From Palleniella muris (lineage in GTDB: Bacteria > Bacteroidota > Bacteroidia > Bacteroidales > Bacteroidaceae): a stretch of DNA of 64,000 nt. Made by a program: the position numbers and the translations under genes. The notes under the pieces were generated by a model. That model worked only from the letters and a program-made list of their open reading frames with translations, had not been told where the DNA came from and searched no databases. The stretch's first letter is position 1. Each line of letters opens with the position of its first letter. Location of the stretch: the NCBI RefSeq assembly GCF_004792655.1, contig NZ_SRZC01000006.1, positions 92,721-156,720 of the forward strand. The letters are read 5' to 3'. This document shows positions 1 to 6,311 of this stretch, one piece after another.

Positions 1-21
1 CACCCGTCACAGGCAGGCAAA

Positions 22-131
22 CAAAGTGTAGCCTTTCACCATACGAAAGGTTACCTTTTACCTCCCAAAAGGTAACACTTTGCCGCACGAATCGTAACCT
101 TTCGCCACGTCATCTGTAACAGCTTGAAAAT
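22..131. repeat. Array A of 22-bp GGTNACC units
   Basis: Four 22-bp units start at 22, 44, 66 and 88, with a weaker fifth at 110. Each carries a GGTNACC-like core at unit positions 6-12 (for example GGTTACC in unit 2 and GGTAACA in unit 3), flanked by A runs on the left and T runs on the right. The spacing is exact although the sequences differ. The first 21 bases contain a GTCAC that may be a further degenerate unit, so the array may run past the window edge. It lies beyond the 3' end of udk. Confidence 0.85.
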
Positions 132-194
132 CAATGTGTCATTATGGAAACAGTAGTTCTTGTTTTCTGTTCCATAAATTAAAGTCCATTCCAA

Positions 195-402
195 CGAACC
201 GCATTAGCGGTTGAATAGAGTAGCCGTGGGTCGTACCCACGGATTTTTGCATGTATTTTTCTGTTACCGACCGATTTATCGGTCGAACAACCCCACAACA
301 CTCAACCCTATTCGACCGACAAATCGGTCGTTGTATAACGATTTCCTGCAATCCGTGGGGTGCGCCCCACGGCTACTTTCTTATCACCGCTAACGCGGTT
401 CC
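195..402. repeat. About 208-bp near-palindromic element built of hairpins
   Basis: The left half (195-285) and the reverse complement of the right half (313-402) read almost the same. The matching parts are hairpins AACCGC-ATTA-GCGGTT (197-212) with ACCGC-TAAC-GCGGT (386-399), the CCGTGGG hairpin (224-242) with the CCGTGGGG hairpin (353-372), and two CGACCGA hairpins (268-285 and 313-330). The centre is near 298. There is no ORF of recognisable function inside. This is the form of a MITE-like or compound REP-like element. Confidence 0.75.
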
Positions 403-431
403 ATGCACAGGCTTTGCAAACCTAATGCACA

Positions 432-465
432 GGCTATATCACAGTATAGCCACCGCTGATGCGGT
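432..465. repeat. Two further short hairpins, one REP-like
   Basis: GGCTATA-TCACAG-TATAGCC (432-451) is followed directly by ACCGC-TGAT-GCGGT (452-465). The second has the same arms as hairpins in the adjacent near-palindrome and the hairpin at 55284-55301. Either could act as the udk terminator region, but there is no T-run on the reverse strand that makes this clear. Confidence 0.55.
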
Positions 466-488
466 TTTATATACAAGAACCTGTTTCC

Positions 489-1106
489 CTACTCTATCAC
501 TCCGCAAAGCCGCTCTATGTACTTGCATACAATGTCTATTCCCGGCGTGTTGCTCGCACCCTCAGGGATGATGACATTGGCGAAACGCTTCGTCGGCTCT
601 ATGAACTGTTCGTGCATAGGCTTAAGCACCTTGATGTAACGCTCCATGACCATTGTCACAGTGCGTCCTCGGTCGATGGTGTCACGCTGTATGTTGCGCA
701 GCAGACGGATGTCCGCATCACAGTCGACATATATCTTCAGGTCCATCATGTCACGCAGACGCTTGTCGACAAGTGCCATGATTCCCTCGACGATAATCAC
801 CGGCTTCGGCTCCACATGTATGGTTTCCGGCAAGCGGTTGCTTATGAGATACGAATAAGTCGGCTGCTCTATGGCACGCCCAGCCTTAAGTTCATTGATT
901 TGCTCTATGAGGAGCTCCCAGTCGAAAGCGTCAGGGTGGTCGAAATTTATCGCCTTACGCTCCTCGTCAGTAAGCCCGGTTGTGTCATTATAGTACGAGT
1001 CCTGCGGTATCACAGTGACATAGTTGGGAGGCAGAGCCTCAACGATTTTCTTCACGACAGAGGTTTTTCCGGAACCGGTACCTCCTGCTATTCCGATGAT
1101 TGTCAT
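489..1106 (-). CDS. udk: Uridine kinase
   Basis: Phosphorylates uridine and cytidine to UMP and CMP in pyrimidine salvage, in the cytoplasm. The product is 205 residues, the normal length for the family. It starts with a P-loop, GGTGSGKT at residues 8-15, followed by the Q-D-S-Y-Y segment and the N-F-D-H-P-D-A-F-D stretch typical of uridine kinases. The reading frame stays open further upstream to 1280, but ATG 1106 is chosen because the residues before it do not resemble the family and the P-loop should lie near the N-terminus. A reverse-strand -7 box at 1176-1183 gives a leader of about 60 nt. The gene diverges from rpmE2 and stands alone on its strand, with hairpin-rich intergenic DNA after its stop. 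Confidence 0.95.
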   Translation of the reverse strand: MTIIGIAGGTGSGKTSVVKKIVEALPPNYVTVIPQDSYYNDTTGLTDEERKAINFDHPDAFDWELLIEQINELKAGRAIEQPTYSYLISNRLPETIHVEPKPVIIVEGIMALVDKRLRDMMDLKIYVDCDADIRLLRNIQRDTIDRGRTVTMVMERYIKVLKPMHEQFIEPTKRFANVIIPEGASNTPGIDIVCKYIERLCGVIE

Positions 1107-1175
1107 TGTCTTGGGTTTTACGATGCCCACCAAGCACTGTGGCTTCCATAGGCAACAAAAGGTTATTTCAGTGAG

Positions 1176-1209
1176 CAAAATTAATAAATCTTTGCGAGAA
1201 ACAGGCAAA
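1176..1209 (-). promoter_or_regulatory. Promoter for udk
   Basis: On the reverse strand there is TAATTTTG at 1183-1176, and TTTG at 1209-1206 upstream of it. The gap is 22 bp, slightly longer than the usual 19-20 bp of Bacteroidota promoters. Confidence 0.55.
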
Positions 1210-1266
1210 AGAAGTGGCGTATTTATGTTAATATATGCTAATAACCGACTTGCTTTCAGCATTTCC

Positions 1267-1298
1267 TTTTTCTGTTTCAACTTTTCTTAGTACCTTTG
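1267..1298 (+). promoter_or_regulatory. Promoter for rpmE2
   Basis: TACCTTTG at 1291-1298 matches the Bacteroidota -7 consensus TAnnTTTG. A T-rich TTTT lies 20 bp upstream, in the -33 position. Transcription would start near 1305, giving a leader of about 40 nt before the ribosomal protein gene. Confidence 0.65.
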
Positions 1299-1346
1299 CA
1301 TCTGCTTTATGCAATAATCGTATAAACTAAACAAAAGAACAAAGAA

Positions 1347-1598
1347 ATGAAAAAAGGTATTCACCCAGAGAACTACCGCCCTGTCGTATTCAAGGATATG
1401 TCTAACGGCGATATGTTCCTCACACGCTCTACAGCCAAGACTAACGACACAATCGAGTTCGAAGGCGAGACTTATCCGGTAGTGAAGGTCGAAATCTCAA
1501 GCACCTCTCACCCATTCTACACAGGCAAGAGCAAGCTTGTCGATACAGCAGGTCGTGTCGATCGCTTCATGAGCCGCTACGCAAAACTGAAGAAGTAA
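1347..1598 (+). CDS. rpmE2: 50S ribosomal protein L31 type B
   Basis: An 83-residue component of the large ribosomal subunit. It begins M-K-K-G-I-H-P, carries the Y-R-P-V-V-F-K-D motif at about residues 10-18 and the [11 protein letters not shown] block near residues 51-61, and has no cysteines. This is the zinc-free type B form, which often replaces the zinc-binding form. ATG 1347 is 49 nt after a clear -7 box, and the next start downstream would cut the conserved N-terminus. A strong terminator at 1676-1719 follows. The gene is monocistronic unless transcription reads through into the GH25 gene behind it. Confidence 0.97.
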   Translation: MKKGIHPENYRPVVFKDMSNGDMFLTRSTAKTNDTIEFEGETYPVVKVEISSTSHPFYTGKSKLVDTAGRVDRFMSRYAKLKK

Positions 1599-1675
1599 GG
1601 AGACCCACCATATTAATATATATGGTCGTTTGCCCTCCATGCAGTTGCAGATTCGTGGAGGTGCTACAACCAAAG

Positions 1676-1719
1676 CGAGACACTCAAGGTGAAAGCCTTG
1701 GATGTCTCGTTTTTTTTTT
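1676..1719 (+). terminator. Rho-independent terminator after rpmE2
   Basis: The outer stem CGAGACA / TGTCTCG (1676-1682 / 1703-1709) encloses an inner CAAGG / CCTTG pair, and ten T residues follow (1710-1719). The T-run ends only seven bases before the next start codon at 1727. Confidence 0.9.
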
Positions 1720-1726
1720 CATACAC

Positions 1727-3505
1727 ATGAGGTTACGGAAAAAACATATTCACATTGCCATTGCAGCGGTTATCGCAGTCGCTGCGGTTGTCTCACGCTT
1801 CTATTATGACTCCCCAACGCCACTTTCCGCGGTGACTTTGGAGGAACAGAAATACAGCCTTCTCACTGACGAGGATGGCTCAGACTCGCTGCATATCTTT
1901 GTTTTTCCCGGCAAAGACACACTCGTGGCGACAGCCCGGGACTCGCTTTTCCTGCGAAGGATAACAAGGGAGCGACCCGCTTCATGGGTCAACCGGCTGT
2001 GGCTGCCGTCATGCTTCGGACTTGTAGCATGCAAAACCGACAGTGCGGAGGAACGCCCTCTGACCGTCATACGCGAGGATTCCGTGCCGGCAATGCTACG
2101 CCGGGAGCTTGCGACACTCACCGCCTTGCAGCGGAACTACTGCAACCAGCTGTCGGAAATAGACTATTACATGCACTCTCACGACATGCAGGACGAGGGT
2201 TTTGATGTCGTCATACGCCACAGGGAAAGGATTCTGCACAGGCAGGACTCGGTCTCGGCACTCATGGCAAGCATACGCAAGTTGCAGAAAAGCAAAGTTT
2301 TCCGTGTTGAAGAAAAGGCTTCTTATTGCATTGTCAACGGAAAAGAGCGATTCAAGGCTAAGGAGCGATTCACCCTGCGCAAGGGCTACAAGGCATTCGG
2401 GGCTACAGATGACGCGCTGAGGCTCTTCGTCAGGCAGTTCCGCAGTGACGGTTTCCGTCCTGTCTATCTTGGAGCGGACAGCATAGGGTATGGAGACACG
2501 CCGTCAAAAGCCCTGTCAGTACCTGCCGACACAATAATCTGCCGCATGCAGCAGAAAGGGCAGAACCTTGTGGCGATACACTATAAAGGCGGCGGATACT
2601 ACGAAGGGGAGTACAGTGACTCACTGAAAGCGCGCCATGGCTTCGGCATCGGCTTCGACAACCGTGTCCGCGCCGGCAAGTGGGAGAACGGAAAGTTCAA
2701 GGGCGAACAGCCGGTCTATTCCGCCAACCATGTCTACGGCATCGACATTTCGCGCTGGCAGCATGAACTGCCGGGCAGGAAAGGCTACCGCACTGTCATC
2801 AAGAAAGTCAGGAGAGGAAAGCAATGGCGCAGGATAAGAGTGCGCCGGAAGATTGTCTACCCTATACAATGGGACCGGCTGCGCATAACATCCCTTGGCA
2901 CATTGTCAAAGAAAAAGGTCAACGGAACTGTCGATTTCCCGATTTCTTTCGTGTACATCAAAAGCACAGAAGGCATATCCATCCAAAACACCTATTACAG
3001 GAACGACTACGCACAGGCACGCAAGCATGGGTACAAAGTCGGCTCTTACCACTTTTTCTCCACGAAAAGCGGTGCGCAGGCACAGGCTGCTTACTTCATA
3101 AAGAACAGCCACTACAGCCATGGCGACCTCCCTCCCGTGCTTGACCTTGAACCGTTGGAAGCACAGATACGGGCGGTTGGAGGCGAGAAAGTGCTCCTTG
3201 CAAGGGCAAGGCTGTGGCTGGAGGCTGTGGAGAAGCAGTGGGGCGTGCGCCCTATCCTTTATGTCAGCCAGTCGTTCATAAACAAGCATCTCAACGAGAC
3301 TGACACAAAGACTGATGCAAGGTATATAAAAAAGAACTACAACATCTGGATTGCACGCTACGGAGAGTACAAGCCTGACGTGCATCTTGTGTTCTGGCAG
3401 CTCAGTCCCGATGGCAGAGTGGCAGGCATAAAGACACCTGTGGACATCAACATCTTCAACGGCTATGCCACGGCATTCCACAAAACCTTTTCCGGACAAA
3501 AATAA
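1727..3505 (+). CDS. GH25 muramidase-like protein with MORN-like segment
   Basis: Probably cleaves peptidoglycan between MurNAc and GlcNAc, from the periplasm or envelope. The 592-residue product has a basic N-terminus (R-L-R-K-K-H), an uncleaved-looking membrane segment at about residues 8-22, a long region without a recognised domain, a MORN-like G-Y-Y-E-G-E-Y segment near residue 290, then a C-terminal GH25 domain from about residue 335. Family landmarks are Y-G-I-D-I-S-R-W-Q with D340, the S-F-V-Y-I-K-S-T-E-G strand, and L-D-L-E with D473 and E475 as the expected catalytic acids. A basic insertion (K-V-R-R-G-K-Q-W) sits just after the first motif. The frame is open from 1622, but the earlier ATG lies before the rpmE2 terminator. 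Start 1727 follows the T-run directly, so the gene has no visible promoter of its own. It heads a three-gene group with 3562 and 4444. Confidence 0.88.
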   Translation: MRLRKKHIHIAIAAVIAVAAVVSRFYYDSPTPLSAVTLEEQKYSLLTDEDGSDSLHIFVFPGKDTLVATARDSLFLRRITRERPASWVNRLWLPSCFGLVACKTDSAEERPLTVIREDSVPAMLRRELATLTALQRNYCNQLSEIDYYMHSHDMQDEGFDVVIRHRERILHRQDSVSALMASIRKLQKSKVFRVEEKASYCIVNGKERFKAKERFTLRKGYKAFGATDDALRLFVRQFRSDGFRPVYLGADSIGYGDTPSKALSVPADTIICRMQQKGQNLVAIHYKGGGYYEGEYSDSLKARHGFGIGFDNRVRAGKWENGKFKGEQPVYSANHVYGIDISRWQHELPGRKGYRTVIKKVRRGKQWRRIRVRRKIVYPIQWDRLRITSLGTLSKKKVNGTVDFPISFVYIKSTEGISIQNTYYRNDYAQARKHGYKVGSYHFFSTKSGAQAQAAYFIKNSHYSHGDLPPVLDLEPLEAQIRAVGGEKVLLARARLWLEAVEKQWGVRPILYVSQSFINKHLNETDTKTDARYIKKNYNIWIARYGEYKPDVHLVFWQLSPDGRVAGIKTPVDINIFNGYATAFHKTFSGQK

Positions 3506-3522
3506 AATAATTATTAATTTAT

Positions 3523-3553
3523 TTTGTTTTTCGCCCGCGATATAGTAATTTTG
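3523..3553 (+). promoter_or_regulatory. Promoter for second GH25 gene
   Basis: TTTG at 3523-3526, a 19-bp gap, then TAATTTTG at 3546-3553. This is a near-perfect Bacteroidota promoter. The start codon at 3562 is only eight bases past the -7 box, so the mRNA would be leaderless or nearly so. Confidence 0.75.
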
Positions 3554-3561
3554 CAAAGAGT

Positions 3562-4419
3562 ATGAACACCATAATCCTGAAAAACATTGTATTTTACCTC
3601 GTCTGCACATTGATGTCGCTAACGGCAATGACTGTGCAGGCGCAGGATATCCCTGCCATAAAGGCTGTGCGCGACAGAGCCGCCAAAGTGGAGAAACTGC
3701 CGACAGGGCTTATACTCCCTGAAGGGTTTGATTATGACCTGCCGACAAGGAAGAGGGTAAAGAAGCCCATTGACCCAAACATGGCAGGCGTGGAATGCGA
3801 GGATACATGCAACCACATCCATGGCATTGACATAAGCCACTATCAAGGGCATGTGTTTTGGGAGACCATAGCGGAGAACTCCAACATGGCGTATGTCTAT
3901 ATCAAGGCAACCGAGGGTGGCGACCGCATAGACTCGAAATACGAGAACAACCTCAAGACGGCTCACAAGAACGGGCTGGCGGTAGGCTCTTACCATTTCT
4001 ATCGCCCAAAGACACCACAGCAAAAACAGCTGAGAAACTTCACGACACAGTGCAGACCGCATGAACAAGACCTTGTGCCGATGATTGACATCGAGGTGAC
4101 AAACGGCTTGCAGACACAGGCTTTCTGCGACTCTCTGTTCAAATTCCTTGACCTTGTCGAGAAGTATTACAAGCAGAAGCCTCTCCTCTACACCGGCGCA
4201 AACTTCTATGACAAATATCTGTTGGGGAAACTTGACGGCTACAAGGTCATGATTGCGCAGTACACTCAGCATGAACCGAAACTGAAAGACGACTTGGATT
4301 ACACCCTTTGGCAATACACCGGCAAGGGACATATCAAAGGAATAAAAGGATATGTTGACAAATCGCGCTTCATGAGGAGGCACAAACTGAAGGAGATAAG
4401 GTACAAACACAAGAAATAA
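3562..4419 (+). CDS. Secreted GH25 lysozyme-family protein
   Basis: A 285-residue muramidase-type glycoside hydrolase. The N-terminus has a Sec signal peptide ending near T-V-Q-A-Q-A at about residue 27. The GH25 domain runs from G-I-D-I-S-H-Y-Q (D90) through V-Y-I-K-A-T-E-G-G, V-G-S-Y-H-F-Y and M-I-D-I-E (D176, E178), to a Trp-rich L-W-Q-Y-T-G-K-G-H-I-K-G-I-K-G-Y-V-D end. All expected acids are present, so it looks active. It is the short, simple relative of the 592-residue protein just upstream and may be a duplicate that kept only the catalytic part. It has its own promoter and is followed 24 nt later by the zinc-ribbon gene, with which it is probably co-transcribed. The start is fixed by the signal peptide. 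The target could be its own wall or a competitor's; the sequence does not decide. Confidence 0.9.
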   Translation: MNTIILKNIVFYLVCTLMSLTAMTVQAQDIPAIKAVRDRAAKVEKLPTGLILPEGFDYDLPTRKRVKKPIDPNMAGVECEDTCNHIHGIDISHYQGHVFWETIAENSNMAYVYIKATEGGDRIDSKYENNLKTAHKNGLAVGSYHFYRPKTPQQKQLRNFTTQCRPHEQDLVPMIDIEVTNGLQTQAFCDSLFKFLDLVEKYYKQKPLLYTGANFYDKYLLGKLDGYKVMIAQYTQHEPKLKDDLDYTLWQYTGKGHIKGIKGYVDKSRFMRRHKLKEIRYKHKK

Positions 4420-4443
4420 GAACAAACAATTAAGAAAAGAAAC

Positions 4444-5619
4444 ATGATTATAAAATGTCCCGAATGCGGACGGCAAGTGAGCGACAAAGCCCCGACATGT
4501 CCGTCCTGTGGTGTCGAAATAGCTGGAAAAGTGACACACTGCCACCATTGCGGACACCTTTATTTCACAGCTGACGGCATCTGCCCGAACTGCCATGCGC
4601 CAAAAGACGCGCCGAAAAACAATACAAACGCCGTTGCACCTAATGCTGGTACAGATGCGGCAAACACAGCTCCTGCAACAGTAACTTCCACCAACACAAA
4701 CGCTGTACAACACGCCGAAACTCACGATTCCGGCACAAACGGCAGCAAAGAGCCCAATAAAGGCGGAAAGACTCTTGCCATCGCCTTTGTCTTTGCGACA
4801 GTAATCTGCCTGGGACTGTTCTATTTCTACAGCCGGGCACAGAGCACAAAGGAAGAGGAAGACTATGAGTTTGCCATGCGCTCCACAGACCCGGAAGTGC
4901 TGCAGAACTATCTCCTACGCTACAATGACGCACCGGAAGCGCACCGCGATTCCATAGAAGCGCACCTCATCGCTCTGCAAAAAGGGGACGAAGAATGGAA
5001 CAACGCCATACTGAGCAACTCTCGCCAGAAACTGCAAGCCTACATTGACGCTCATCCAGAGTCCGTCCACAGGCAGGAGGCATTGGTCAGACTGGATTCT
5101 CTCGATTGGGTTGCAGCAAAGAAAAGCAACTCTGAGGACGAACTTAAAGAGTACACCGTGCAGCATCCTGACGGCAGATTCATTGACGAAGCTAATGTCA
5201 TGCTGTCCAAAATCCTCAGCACCATGGTGCAATCTGACGAGAAAGAGATGGTCACCTCTCTCTTCCGCCAGTTCTTCCAAAGCATAAACTCAAAGGATGA
5301 GTCACGACTTACGGCAACAGTGGGTATGGTAATCGACTCATTCCTTGGCAAATCAAACGCCAATGCACAGGATGTGGTCACCTTCATGCGCAAAATCTAC
5401 AAGGATGATGTTGACAACATGATATGGCGAATTGACCCGCAGTCGTACAAAATCGAGAAGCGCGAGATTGCAGAAAACGAATATGAGTACAGCGTTTCAT
5501 TCTCCGCAACGCAGGATGTTGAGCGCAACGGCACTGTCACAAAGTCCGACTACCGCGTATCGGCAATGGTAAGCAACGACGGAAAAATATCAGGTTTCAA
5601 CCTCACGAAACTTAATTAA
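4444..5619 (+). CDS. Double zinc-ribbon membrane protein of unknown function
   Basis: 391 residues with two N-terminal CxxC-x10-CxxC zinc ribbons (C5/C8/C19/C22 and C33/C36/C47/C50), a low-complexity Thr/Asn/Ala linker (about 55-105), one transmembrane helix (about 110-129), then a soluble part. Residues 135-260 are alpha-helical and acidic, with segments resembling tetratricopeptide-type repeats (Y-I-D-A-H-P-E-S, Y-T-V-Q-H-P-D-G). The last 120 residues look like a small alpha/beta domain of the kind found in NTF2-like proteins, but I cannot assign it. With the ribbons inside the cytoplasm and the helical part outside, it could act as a scaffold or sensor. It follows the GH25 gene by 24 nt and is closed by a strong terminator, so a shared role in wall turnover is inferred. 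No enzymatic motif is seen. Confidence 0.8.
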   Translation: MIIKCPECGRQVSDKAPTCPSCGVEIAGKVTHCHHCGHLYFTADGICPNCHAPKDAPKNNTNAVAPNAGTDAANTAPATVTSTNTNAVQHAETHDSGTNGSKEPNKGGKTLAIAFVFATVICLGLFYFYSRAQSTKEEEDYEFAMRSTDPEVLQNYLLRYNDAPEAHRDSIEAHLIALQKGDEEWNNAILSNSRQKLQAYIDAHPESVHRQEALVRLDSLDWVAAKKSNSEDELKEYTVQHPDGRFIDEANVMLSKILSTMVQSDEKEMVTSLFRQFFQSINSKDESRLTATVGMVIDSFLGKSNANAQDVVTFMRKIYKDDVDNMIWRIDPQSYKIEKREIAENEYEYSVSFSATQDVERNGTVTKSDYRVSAMVSNDGKISGFNLTKLN

Positions 5620-5639
5620 CCCAAATCCACATATACAAC

Positions 5640-5686
5640 AACAAGAGGCTATGTTCATCTTTCATGACATAGCCTCTTGTTGTTTT
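5640..5686. terminator. Terminator after zinc-ribbon gene
   Basis: A 14-bp perfect stem, AACAAGAGGCTATG / CATAGCCTCTTGTT (5640-5653 / 5668-5681), with a 14-nt loop, followed by GTTTTG. It sits between a forward operon and the converging toxin-antitoxin pair and could serve both strands. Confidence 0.8.
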
Positions 5687-5701
5687 GTAATAGTTTTTGC
5701 A

Positions 5702-5981
5702 TTATTTGAAAATATCCGAATGAGTGCCGGTGCGCATAAGTATCAGCAACAGTTCAGTTTCTTTCTTATCCCAAACCAACAGCCAGTCCGGTGCTATGTG
5801 GCATTCCCATAACCCCTCGTATTGCCCATGAAGCCTATGGGGCTTATATTCTTTAGGCAACTCGCCCTTTTTCTTTTAGAATATTCAAGACCTCAGTTAT
5901 AAGATTGGAATCATAACCACGTTTCAGGCACCGCTTCAAAGAACGTTTAAACTCACCTGTCACTTTCAAAGTGTATGTCAT
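5702..5981 (-). pseudogene. YafQ-family toxin, frameshifted
   Basis: Type II toxin of the RelE/ParE fold. Intact YafQ enzymes are ribosome-dependent mRNA endonucleases. Reading from ATG 5981 gives M-T-Y-T-L-K-V-T-G-E-F-K-R and continues normally for about 38 codons, then hits a stop after K-E-K-G-R-V-A near 5856. Dropping one base in the GGGC at about 5863-5866 restores a full frame: E-L-P-K-E-Y-K-P-H-R-L, W-E-C-H-I-A-P-D-W-L-L-V-W and R-T-G-T-H-S-D-I-F, ending at TAA 5704-5702. These are the YafQ hallmarks, including the catalytic His regions. Total length would be about 92 residues, the family norm. The ATG overlaps the antitoxin stop (ATGA), as in working pairs. A one-base insertion, or a sequencing error next to an A5G3 run, accounts for the break. 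Confidence 0.85.
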
Positions 5982-6181
5982 GGTTTACACTCATTAATCA
6001 GTTCATCAATACTATCGACAGTGTACAAATTACCAGACCTGACATCATCCAAAGCTCTGTCAAGCCCTGTCTTATGCAGTTTTTTCGCCTTAACCTCCAC
6101 AACACCTTTTAGCATGCCTATTGCTGTCAGCAATTCATCAAGCATAGTCGTGTTTTCAACTTTTACTATCAATTCTGTCAT
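5978..6181 (-). CDS. Antitoxin of YafQ-type pair
   Basis: 67 residues: M-T-E-L-I-V-K-V-E-N at the start, then a helical middle, and a charged C-terminus with D-D-V-R-S-G-N-L-Y. The product is small and acidic, and the stop codon overlaps the toxin start by ATGA. It is the first gene of a two-gene unit with a perfect promoter. It probably neutralises the downstream toxin by wrapping its C-terminal half around it and represses its own promoter, as is usual for type II antitoxins. The DNA-binding fold is not clear from sequence alone, and no exact family (RelB, DinJ or PHD) can be named. ATG 6181 is the only sensible start and lies about 20 nt after the -7 box. With the toxin broken, this is a solitary antitoxin. 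Confidence 0.75.
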   Translation of the reverse strand: MTELIVKVENTTMLDELLTAIGMLKGVVEVKAKKLHKTGLDRALDDVRSGNLYTVDSIDELINECKP

Positions 6182-6200
6182 AACTATTGATTTTATGTCA

Positions 6201-6232
6201 CAAAGTTACAATATTCTTATGATATTTGCAAA
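6201..6232 (-). promoter_or_regulatory. Promoter for toxin-antitoxin pair
   Basis: Reverse strand: TTTG at 6232-6229, exactly 20 bp, TAACTTTG at 6208-6201. This is a full match to the Bacteroidota consensus. The leader before ATG 6181 would be about 13 nt. Confidence 0.85.
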
Positions 6233-6311
6233 ACAATTCAAAAGAAATGTGTCCACATTCTGCAAAAGACTATGACGTTTCGTTCATCGGAGACACTAAA
6301 ATCCGATATTT

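Noticed and set aside
459..1151. 230-codon forward ORF opposite udk
   Set aside because: It is a shadow of the well-supported uridine kinase. Its product has no family features.
3619..4725. 368-codon reverse ORF across the second GH25 gene
   Set aside because: It overlaps a complete catalytic domain on the other strand and reads as Cys/Val/Arg-rich shadow sequence.
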